From Candidatus Nealsoniibacteriota bacterium (GTDB taxonomy: Bacteria; Patescibacteriota; Minisyncoccia; Minisyncoccales; PWPS01), in NCBI GenBank assembly GCA_003554445.1, contig PWGJ01000004.1:1-33900 (forward strand): DNA of 33,900 nucleotides, written 5' to 3'. Position 1 is the stretch's first letter. Each line of letters opens with the position of its first letter. Position numbers and translations under genes: made by a program. The notes beneath the pieces were generated by a model. That model was not told the origin of the DNA, did not search any database, and saw only the letters and a program-made list of their open reading frames with translations. Positions 26,594 to 33,900 of the stretch are shown in pieces.

Positions 26594-28317
26594 TGATTGT
26601 TCTTGGGATTTATAAGTTTTAAGTCAATTTTTCTCAATCTTTCCAATCCGCTGAAATCAAAATTCGGGTTAATAATTTTCCCTAAGTGTTGTCCGGTGAT
26701 CTGGTTGGCGAGAAGGACATAGTCCGCTCCTTGATCATATAATCTTCTTGCTTCATCTTCGCCTTCCGCTCTGATGATAATTTTAATATTTTTATCCCGA
26801 TCCTTAATTTTTTCAATTAAATTCAAATTATCTTCCGTTCGTGGATCGGTCGATATTACTACTTTCGTATTATCAAAATTCAAATAATCAAAAAGTTGAG
26901 GGTCGGTTACATCTGAAAGTATACATTCTATTCCCTTGTCTCTCAACCTTTTTGTCACCAGCGGATCAAAATCGACAACCAAAAGATCTTCCAGGTTTAG
27001 GTAATCCATTATTCCTTTTCCACTTTTATCAGCACCTATGAGTACGACAGGTTTTGAAACCTCGGAATCCTTTTTTTCTTCTTCAAGAGGAATTTCCTTT
27101 TCAAAAAAACTTAAAAAACCAAAAAGAGACAAATAAAACTTTTCCGAGTTCATTATTGAATATGTTGAAAGAATAAAGGTAATTATACCGACGGAAGCAA
27201 TTAAAGTAAAAGTTTCATTGCTTATATGCCCCATGGAAAAACCCAGATATGCCAAAATAAGACTGAATTCGGAAATTTGAGGAATAGTAGCCGCAGTTAA
27301 AAAGTTAACTCGTTTAGTGTATCCCAGCTGTCTCAAAGTCAACATTACGACTAAGGGTTTTAAAACTACCACCATAAGACTGAAAAAAAGTACAGGTAGA
27401 AAAACTCCACCGAAATCCGATATTGCCATTAAAGAGCCGATTGTAACAAAAAATATTAAAATAAAAAAATCACGAAAAGGACGGACTTTGTTGGCAATAT
27501 AATATTTTTCTGAAGAATTAGCTAAAGCGACACCACCCAAAAATCCGGCAATTTCAATTGAAAATCCAATTGACTCAGCCATTAAACCGAAAAACAAAAG
27601 CCAAGCAAAAGTTGTTAGAAAAAGAAGTTCTTGTGAATTTCCAATAACTTTAAAAACAACGGGTATAATTATTCGACCCAAAGCGAGCATTAGCCCAAAA
27701 AGCAGGACACCGACTGCCAAAATCCTAATGATCGCTCCCGAAAAAAACTCTCCGGATTCGGAAATCGTTAAAAAGAGTAAAATAAAAACTACCGCTACGT
27801 CCTGAACAAGTAGAAGTCCCACTGACAGCCTTCCATGCAATTTGTCAACATCACCCTTCTGCGTTAGCAATTTAATTATTATTATCGTACTTGAAAATGA
27901 GAGGGCAGCAGCAATATAAGCCGAGGCTAAAATTGAAAAACCGAACAAAAAGTAAGCAGCCAAAAAGCCGGTTACCGCACTAAAAAACATCTGAACCAGC
28001 CCTAAAATCAAAGAGTTTTTACCGATTGCTTTCAATGTATCATAATCCATTTCCAAGCCGACTAGAAAAAGAAGAAACATTATTCCCAAAGCCGAAAAAA
28101 GTTCCAACGCTTCTCTGCCGGCAACATCAAAAAATCCGGAAAGCCCCATTATTAAGCCCGTTACCAAATAAGCCAATATAAAGGGTTGCCCCAACTTCTT
28201 CAATGCAACTCCCAAAACGGAAGCTAAAATCAAGATCACGGTTAACTCCAAAAATAACGGATCTGCCACCGTTAAATATCCAAGAAAGTTTTCTATTTCC
28301 GAGAAAATAAAATTCAT
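26590..28317 (-). CDS. CPA2/Kef-type cation:proton antiporter with C-terminal TrkA-N domain (paralog 1)
   Basis: Na/H exchanger-like TM domain (FLLFLVGLEMDYDTLK, FSSTIIIIKLL, GRLSVGLLLVQD), TrkA-N Rossmann-like end. Confidence 0.92.
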   Translation of the reverse strand: MNFIFSEIENFLGYLTVADPLFLELTVILILASVLGVALKKLGQPFILAYLVTGLIMGLSGFFDVAGREALELFSALGIMFLLFLVGLEMDYDTLKAIGKNSLILGLVQMFFSAVTGFLAAYFLFGFSILASAYIAAALSFSSTIIIIKLLTQKGDVDKLHGRLSVGLLLVQDVAVVFILLFLTISESGEFFSGAIIRILAVGVLLFGLMLALGRIIIPVVFKVIGNSQELLFLTTFAWLLFFGLMAESIGFSIEIAGFLGGVALANSSEKYYIANKVRPFRDFFILIFFVTIGSLMAISDFGGVFLPVLFFSLMVVVLKPLVVMLTLRQLGYTKRVNFLTAATIPQISEFSLILAYLGFSMGHISNETFTLIASVGIITFILSTYSIMNSEKFYLSLFGFLSFFEKEIPLEEEKKDSEVSKPVVLIGADKSGKGIMDYLNLEDLLVVDFDPLVTKRLRDKGIECILSDVTDPQLFDYLNFDNTKVVISTDPRTEDNLNLIEKIKDRDKNIKIIIRAEGEDEARRLYDQGADYVLLANQITGQHLGKIINPNFDFSGLERLRKIDLKLINPKNNQ

Positions 28318-28345
28318 ACTCCTCCTTAAAATGAATAGTTAAAAT

Positions 28346-30064
28346 TCAGCTATCTTTTCCGGTCAAAAATTCCAAATCGATATCCCGAAGCTCTTTTAAT
28401 CTATCAAGTTTAAATTCCGGATCGATTATACTTCCCAAATATTGTCCGGAAACAAAATGGGGCAAAAGCACATAATCGGCTCCTTCGTCATAAAGCTCCA
28501 AAGCTTCTCTTTTTTCTTCCGCTCGAACAATGATTTTTGTGCCCACATTTTTTCTTTTAAATCTTCTTATCAAGTCAAGATTATCCTTCAAACTCGGGCT
28601 CGTTGATATCACCACCTCAACATCATTCAAATTTATATACTCCAAAACATGAGGATCGGTTATATCCGAAAAGAGATGTTTTACCCCTCTTTCTTTCAGT
28701 TCATCTATAACAACCGGATCAAAGTCTATAACCAGTAGATCTTCGGGGTCAATATAATTCATAATCCCCTCTCCCGTTCTGTGTGCTCCAATCAGTATTA
28801 TCGGTTTTGACGGATCCGGATCACTTTCCATATCCTCAATCGTATTCTCCTTTTCAAAAAATGAAAGTGGTTTGGAAATGTAATCAAAAATCTTTTCCGC
28901 ATAAAGTATGAGATAAGTTGATAGCGTAATCGTTACCACGCCGACAGCGGCAATAAGTGCAAAAACCTGATCAGAGATATGACCCAAAGTAAGGCCTAAA
29001 GTAGCAAAAATCATGCTGAACTCCGAAATTTGTGCTACGGTAACACCCGTTAAAAAGTTTGTTCTTTTTTTGTAGCCCAAAAGTTTCATAATAAACATTA
29101 CGATTATCGGATTACCTATAAGAACAAACATGGAAAAAGCAATTATCGGAACAATCATTCCTCCCAAATTGGAAACCGCCATCATCGAACCCAGTATGGC
29201 AAAAAATACTAAAATAAAGAAGTCCCTAAGGGGCCTTATTTTGCTGGCGATATGATATTTTTGAGCCGAGTTGGCAAGAGCGACACCACCCAAAAATCCG
29301 GCAATTTCAATTGAAAATCCGGTCGCTTTAACTATTACGGCGAAAAATAAAAGCCAGGCTAAACTGACTAAAAATAAAAGTTCTTGAGAGTGAGCTACTT
29401 TTCTGAATATGTAAGGAAAAACAGTTCTACCCAATGCCATCATAACCATAAAGAGAGCAACTCCGCCGGCTATAATTTGCATTACCGGACCGATTCCGAC
29501 ATCTCCCCCGGCCTCCAGAGCGTTAAGTGAAATCAATATCAAGATAACAACCATATCTTGCACTAAAAGAAGTCCTATTGCCGCTCTTCCGTGCAAACTG
29601 GTTAAATTACCTTTATCCGAAAGTAGCTTTACGATTATTACCGTACTCGAAAAAGTCAAAGCTATAGCGATATAAGCGGCATGAATCAGTTCGAACCCGA
29701 ATACGAAATTAGCTATTAAAAATCCTCCCGTTGCGGTAAAGGCGACCTGTCCCAAACCGATGGCCAGAGAAGTTTTACCCACCTTCTTTATTGAATCATA
29801 ATCCATCTCCAAACCGACCAAGAAAAGTAAAAACATTACGCCCAGGTTTGAAAAAAATTCCAGAGCTTCTCTTTCAGCAATATCAAAAAAACCCAAAGCC
29901 CCGATTATAAGTCCTGTAATTAAATAAGCTAAAATAAGAGGCTGTTTTAATGCCTTAAGAATAATTCCTAAAATTGCTGCCAAAACCAAAATAATACCCA
30001 ACTCCAAAAGGAGCGGGTCAATTACGGTTAAAGCACTAATTATCCTTTCAAAAAAAGATGCCAT
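28346..30064 (-). CDS. CPA2/Kef-type cation:proton antiporter with C-terminal TrkA-N domain (paralog 2)
   Basis: Full-length similarity to the adjacent antiporter (FLLFLVGLEMDYDSIK, FSSTVIIVKLL, GRAAIGLLLVQD). Confidence 0.92.
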   Translation of the reverse strand: MASFFERIISALTVIDPLLLELGIILVLAAILGIILKALKQPLILAYLITGLIIGALGFFDIAEREALEFFSNLGVMFLLFLVGLEMDYDSIKKVGKTSLAIGLGQVAFTATGGFLIANFVFGFELIHAAYIAIALTFSSTVIIVKLLSDKGNLTSLHGRAAIGLLLVQDMVVILILISLNALEAGGDVGIGPVMQIIAGGVALFMVMMALGRTVFPYIFRKVAHSQELLFLVSLAWLLFFAVIVKATGFSIEIAGFLGGVALANSAQKYHIASKIRPLRDFFILVFFAILGSMMAVSNLGGMIVPIIAFSMFVLIGNPIIVMFIMKLLGYKKRTNFLTGVTVAQISEFSMIFATLGLTLGHISDQVFALIAAVGVVTITLSTYLILYAEKIFDYISKPLSFFEKENTIEDMESDPDPSKPIILIGAHRTGEGIMNYIDPEDLLVIDFDPVVIDELKERGVKHLFSDITDPHVLEYINLNDVEVVISTSPSLKDNLDLIRRFKRKNVGTKIIVRAEEKREALELYDEGADYVLLPHFVSGQYLGSIIDPEFKLDRLKELRDIDLEFLTGKDS

Positions 30065-30066
30065 AT

Positions 30067-31152
30067 TTATTTATTAAATAAATGAACAGTTCTGGTTGGG
30101 AAGGCCATACCGATTCCTTCCTCTTCAAACTTTTCTTTTATATCCAATAAGACCTTTTCATGTATATCTCTAAACTCTTTAAATTCTGAAGACAATACGT
30201 AATATGAAACCTCATATTCCAAAGCGGAGTCTCCGAAACCTTTGAAGTGCGCTCTATCGAATTCCGTTCTTTCTTTATCTTCAATAATCTCTTTAACCAT
30301 ATCAGGAATCCTTCTCATTTTGCCGGTATCGGTTGAATAGACAACACCGAACTCAAAAAGACTTCTCCTTTTTTCCAGCTTTTTGAAATTGTGAACTCTT
30401 TCGGTTGTAAGTTCCTTATTAGAAATCACGACTTCTTCACCCTGGAGAGCTCTTATTCTGGTCGTTTTAATTCCAATCTTTTCAACTACACCCATCTGGT
30501 CACCGACAATTATAAAATCACCAACGGTGAAAGGTTTATCAAAGTAGATGGCAAAAGAGCTAAAGAGATCCTCCAATACATTTTGGAGAGCAAAAGCAAT
30601 CGCTACACCTCCTACCCCCAAACCGGCCACTAATGAGGTTACCTCTACACCAAAATTGGAAAGAAGCAGCAGTACGGCAAATATCCAAAGTAAAGCTTTG
30701 AATATCGTACCCATATTCTTGGCTGCCACCTCCGTTCCGGGGTCAGCGTCATCCAGAAGCCTCTTATTTAGGGTGTAATCGATTAAAAGATGGATTCCGA
30801 TCATTACCCTTGCAGTAACCCAAACGGCGAGTATAACGGTTAAAAAAGTCATCAACCCATCGGCAACTTCCAGGATTGAAAGAGAGACAAAAAAAGCCAG
30901 ATAGAGATAAAGTCCCGTTTTTATCGAAATTATGAAATCAAGAAAAACTTTTTTTAAAGACGGTTCCCCTATCTTCTTTTGTCTGTTTTTTAATTTAGCA
31001 AGTAAAAATTGTTCAAAAATCTTAATAACTAAAAAGAGAGCTAAAAAACTAGCTCCGAATAAAACGTATTCAAAAAGAGTATTATTTAGAAAAGAATGTT
31101 GTAAGATTTCTAAATTTTTGAAGTTTTCTATTTTTTCAAACATGTTTATCAA
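30067..31152 (-). CDS. MscS-family mechanosensitive ion channel
   Basis: VAGLGVGGVAIAFALQNVLEDLFSSFAIYFDKPFTVGDFIIVGDQMGVVEKIGIKTTRIR. Confidence 0.95.
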   Translation of the reverse strand: MINMFEKIENFKNLEILQHSFLNNTLFEYVLFGASFLALFLVIKIFEQFLLAKLKNRQKKIGEPSLKKVFLDFIISIKTGLYLYLAFFVSLSILEVADGLMTFLTVILAVWVTARVMIGIHLLIDYTLNKRLLDDADPGTEVAAKNMGTIFKALLWIFAVLLLLSNFGVEVTSLVAGLGVGGVAIAFALQNVLEDLFSSFAIYFDKPFTVGDFIIVGDQMGVVEKIGIKTTRIRALQGEEVVISNKELTTERVHNFKKLEKRRSLFEFGVVYSTDTGKMRRIPDMVKEIIEDKERTEFDRAHFKGFGDSALEYEVSYYVLSSEFKEFRDIHEKVLLDIKEKFEEEGIGMAFPTRTVHLFNK

Positions 31153-31186
31153 TTATAATACTTACTAACTTCGACTTCAACCTTCT

Positions 31187-31215
31187 TTGACTTTTTATTA
31201 TTTATATACTATAAT
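31187..31215 (+). promoter_or_regulatory. Sigma70-type promoter for the GerMN-domain gene
   Basis: TTGACT (31187-31192), 17-nt spacer, TATAAT (31210-31215), followed by SD aaggaggt and ATG at 31238. Confidence 0.85.
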
Positions 31216-31237
31216 AAAATATAAGGAGGTAGTGAAA

Positions 31238-31699
31238 ATGAAAAAGATTTTAATTGTACTTTTACTTTTACTTATTGTTTTACTCGGTCAAGCTAACGTT
31301 GATGCTGGCAGTGGTAGTAGAACTGAGATGGTGCCGATATTCACTACGAATTACCGCATGTCAGAGACTCTAACGAATTATCCGTTTTTCCCGGTTTATC
31401 GAGAGGTAGATTCTGAAGCACCAATAACTTCAGCTATAAAAACCCTGCTGAGGATAGAATTTACCGAGTCGGAAAAAGGTTTTGAATCAGAATGGAGTGA
31501 AAACAAAAATGTCCAGTTAGTGGGGGTTAACCTTCAAGACAAATTGCTGACCATCAAACTTTCCGATCCGCATAGATTTACTTCCGGTGGATCTTACAAA
31601 GCCACCAGTTTGAAAAAACAATTAAAAATGACTGTACTACAATTTAGTAAGGTCGAAAAGGTACAATTTGAAGGGCCGGAGGATTTATTCCAGCCCTGA
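31238..31699 (+). CDS. Secreted protein with GerMN-like domain
   Basis: Signal peptide MKKILIVLLLLLIVLLGQANVDA. C-terminal P(I)TSAIKTLL...LVGVNLQDKLLTIKLSDP...QLKMTVLQFSKVEKVQF. The ORF-track start at 31187 overlaps the promoter. Confidence 0.82.
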   Translation: MKKILIVLLLLLIVLLGQANVDAGSGSRTEMVPIFTTNYRMSETLTNYPFFPVYREVDSEAPITSAIKTLLRIEFTESEKGFESEWSENKNVQLVGVNLQDKLLTIKLSDPHRFTSGGSYKATSLKKQLKMTVLQFSKVEKVQFEGPEDLFQP

Positions 31700-31713
31700 T
31701 CACAAAAAAAGAG

Positions 31714-31744
31714 CCCCGTTTTGCTTAAAAAAACGGGGTTTTTT
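31714..31744 (+). terminator. Rho-independent terminator
   Basis: CCCCGTTT-9 nt-AAACGGGG followed by TTTTTT. Confidence 0.9.
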
Positions 31745-31745
31745 C

Positions 31746-31774
31746 TTGACATTCATTATTATAATTGTATTATA
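31746..31774 (+). promoter_or_regulatory. Sigma70-type promoter for the 31796 gene, immediately behind the upstream terminator
   Basis: TTGACA at 31746-31751, with a -10-like TATTAT/ATTATA 16-17 nt downstream. SD gagggagg before ATG at 31796. Confidence 0.75.
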
Positions 31775-31795
31775 AAAAAAGAGGGAGGGATAATC

Positions 31796-32614
31796 ATGTT
31801 AAAGCGCGTAGTTCTTTTCATTATTATTATCTTATTGGTGGTCAGCGCTCCTGCACTTACAGAGGAGGTAGCTGTTCAAGTTGATGACAATTATCTCACC
31901 TATTCTGAATACGAAAACAGACTTCTTTTTGTTAAAGACCTGTACCCTGTTGACGAAGAGACTACTGAAGGTGTTGCAGAATTGCACAAAGGGCGAATAG
32001 AAATAGAGAGAGTGAAAATAGTTAAAGACTTTATTAAACATCAAGCTGCTAAGAGTTTACTTCAGGAAAATAATTTAAGCTTGAGAAAAGAAGAGTTTCA
32101 CGACTATCTAGAGAGAAGAAGGGCACAAGAAATACTCACTGAAGATTACTATGATAAAGAGGATTCTGCAGTTGATCGTAATAGAATTTCACATGAATAT
32201 ATGAGATTTTTAGATAGAGAGTTAATAGATTTAGATATAACTAAAACTTTTCGTGAATACCGCAAGGATAAGCCGCAATATCTATTTAGTCTTGACAGAT
32301 TGATCGAAGAATCCGAGATTCGTGGTGCAGTAACTCTTCTAGCTTTCAAAGTCTTTTATGGAGAGGCTGAAAAAGAATTTGAAGAAAATAAAGAGGAGCA
32401 CTTCAAAGAGTTCGAACAAATGTGGGAGAAAGAAAAAGAAACAATTAAACAGCATGGGATAGAAAAAGAAGACTTTTTTGAAAATGCCACCCATAATAAA
32501 ATCGTCCAAATAGCTAAAAAAATAACTCTTGACCACCTTGAAAAAAGGATTGACGAATTTAATATAGAAATCAATCTTGATATTGAATTAAATAATGGTT
32601 ATAACCCTACTTGA
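31796..32614 (+). CDS. Secreted/anchored hypothetical protein, possibly SurA-N-like chaperone domain without PPIase
   Basis: Signal-like MLKRVVLFIIIILLVVSAPALTEE, then VAVQVDDNYLTYSEYENRLLF resembling SurA N-terminal strands. Helical charged remainder. The ORF-track start at 31721 lies inside the preceding terminator. Confidence 0.65.
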   Translation: MLKRVVLFIIIILLVVSAPALTEEVAVQVDDNYLTYSEYENRLLFVKDLYPVDEETTEGVAELHKGRIEIERVKIVKDFIKHQAAKSLLQENNLSLRKEEFHDYLERRRAQEILTEDYYDKEDSAVDRNRISHEYMRFLDRELIDLDITKTFREYRKDKPQYLFSLDRLIEESEIRGAVTLLAFKVFYGEAEKEFEENKEEHFKEFEQMWEKEKETIKQHGIEKEDFFENATHNKIVQIAKKITLDHLEKRIDEFNIEINLDIELNNGYNPT

Positions 32615-32632
32615 ATTAAGTAGGGTTTTTTT
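32604..32632 (+). terminator. Rho-independent terminator overlapping the 3' end of the 31796 gene
   Basis: ACCCTACT-7 nt-AGTAGGGT followed by TTTTTT. Confidence 0.88.
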
Positions 32633-33320
32633 CTTTTAATTCATCTAATTTATAAGAGTTTTTCAAATTAAATTCTCCAACTTTAGTTCTTACAAGATCG
32701 GCAAGAAGCCCGCCGGTTTCTAGTTTTTCCCCTAAATCCCTGGCAATTGCCCTGATATAGACTCCGGGACCGGTGGTTATTTTAAGCTCAATCTTGGGAT
32801 AATCGTAATTGATGAGCTCGATATCTTTAACGATTACTTTTCTTGCCGGAGGTTCGGGGTCTTTTCCTTCTCGAGCAAGTTTATAGCTTGGTGTTCCATT
32901 AATTTTAACTGCACTATAGACGGGTGGAATTTGCTCAATTGTCCCGGTGAATTCTTCTAATTTACTCTCTACTTCTTCGATTTTGGGAATTTTTTGAACA
33001 TCAACCGCTTTAATTCTTCCCTCCTTGTCATCCGTATCACTAACTTTTCCCAATTCGATAATTGCCTTATACTCTTTCTCACTGTTACGATATTTTGAAA
33101 TTTTTTTGGTGTATTGACGTCCTACTGCTACAACTAAAATACCTTTTGCGGCCGGATCCAGCGTCCCCGCATGCCCGATTTTACTTATACCGGTAATTTT
33201 TCTCAATTCATCTATAATATCATGAGAAGTTGGTCCTGCGGGTTTGTAAACTCCAAAAAATCCGTTTTTACTCTCCTCTTTCATCTTCATCTCTTTTTTG
33301 TATCTTTTGAAACATTTCAA
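32616..33320 (-). CDS. truB: tRNA pseudouridine(55) synthase
   Basis: GFFGVYKPAGPTSHDIIDELRKI, KIGHAGTLDPAAKGILVVAVG, GTIEQIPPVYSAVKING. Real start may be internal (about 33284). Confidence 0.95.
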   Translation of the reverse strand: MKCFKRYKKEMKMKEESKNGFFGVYKPAGPTSHDIIDELRKITGISKIGHAGTLDPAAKGILVVAVGRQYTKKISKYRNSEKEYKAIIELGKVSDTDDKEGRIKAVDVQKIPKIEEVESKLEEFTGTIEQIPPVYSAVKINGTPSYKLAREGKDPEPPARKVIVKDIELINYDYPKIELKITTGPGVYIRAIARDLGEKLETGGLLADLVRTKVGEFNLKNSYKLDELKEKNPT

Positions 33321-33900
33321 TAAGCTCTACCGGGAACAATATACTCGTATTTTCTTCCTTGGCCGCATCGGCGAGAGTTTCCAAGTATCTTAATGTTATC
33401 GGGGCCGCATCCAAAACTTCTCCCGCCTCTTTTAACTTTTGAGCCGCCTGATACTCACCTTCAGCCAGAATAATTTTTCCTCTTTTCGCTCTTTCCGCTT
33501 CCGCTTGTCTGGCTATTGACCTCTGCATATTTTCCGGAACCTCAACATGTTTAACCTCTACGGAAGTAACCTTTATCCCCCAGGGGTCGGTAGCTTTGTC
33601 TATTACCTCGTGAAGTTTATCATTGATTTTTTCTCTTTCCGAAAGAATTTCATCCAATTCCGAAGCACCCGCCACTCCTCTTAGAGTTGTTTGTGACACT
33701 TCCGACGTCGCCTTTCTGAAGTTTTCCACCTCTATCATCGCTTTTTCGGGATCGATTATCTTATAATAAACGACCGCATCGACTCTCACCGGAACATTAT
33801 CCTTGGTTATTACTTCTTGAGGCGGAACGTCTTGAGTGATAATTCTCAAATCCACCCTTTCCATTTTATCTATAAAGGGAATAAGTAAGAAAAGACCCGG
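33268..33900 (-). CDS. SPFH/band-7 stomatin-like protein, 5' end beyond the window
   Basis: The reading frame is open through the window end (PGLFLLIPFIDKMERVDLRIITQDVPPQEVITKDNVPVRVDAVVYYKI). Stomatin/slipin signature. Confidence 0.93.
   Translation of the reverse strand, partial: PGLFLLIPFIDKMERVDLRIITQDVPPQEVITKDNVPVRVDAVVYYKIIDPEKAMIEVENFRKATSEVSQTTLRGVAGASELDEILSEREKINDKLHEVIDKATDPWGIKVTSVEVKHVEVPENMQRSIARQAEAERAKRGKIILAEGEYQAAQKLKEAGEVLDAAPITLRYLETLADAAKEENTSILFPVELIEMFQKIQKRDEDERGE

Noticed and set aside
31187-31237. N-terminal extension MTFYYLYTIIKYKEVVK of the GerMN gene
   Set aside because: This stretch contains the -35, -10 and SD. The signal peptide starts at ATG 31238.
25985-31699. 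Sporulation or germination capability from SpoIIM-like and GerMN-like domains
   Set aside because: These domains are widespread in non-sporulating bacteria, and no other sporulation genes are visible.
1-33900. CRISPR arrays, prophage, insertion sequences, restriction-modification or classical defence islands
   Set aside because: No direct-repeat arrays, transposases, phage structural genes or defence enzymes were found. The Xer is chromosomal in character, with dif beside it.

Overview
Compact AT-rich bacterial window with about 30 densely packed genes. TGA is used as a stop and no rRNA or tRNA genes were seen. Gene content and style suggest a Patescibacteria/CPR-like organism, which is an inference from gene families only. 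The left end (1-98) is a fold-back inverted duplication inside a MiaB-family gene and looks like a contig-end chimera. Next come ctp (S41 protease), rplI, pyrG, rpmA and a single tyrosine recombinase (xer). A 28-bp dif-like site (11-6-11) lies in the leader of xer, downstream of a strong promoter. A long minus-strand operon follows: receiver protein, aspS (bacterial type but without the GAD insertion domain), D-Ala-D-Ala carboxypeptidase, mraY, murD, ftsW, murG, gltX. Then come tig, yjbQ, murC and thpR. A plus-strand cluster encodes the AmmeMemoRadiSam genes, with a 97-aa conserved-looking ORF between parts B and A, followed by an Xer-like core-binding-domain protein that has no catalytic domain, then fmt. 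The right part holds tsaC, ybaB, a candidate approximately 90-nt orphan ncRNA, galU, pgeF, a SpoIIM-like gene, two tandem CPA2/TrkA-N antiporter paralogs, an MscS channel, two secreted proteins with clear promoters and terminators, truB, and a truncated SPFH/stomatin gene. The best novelty candidates are the dif-in-leader/xer module with the catalytic-domainless Xer-like protein, the AmmeMemoRadiSam cluster with an interleaved small ORF, the orphan ncRNA, and the GAD-less AspRS.
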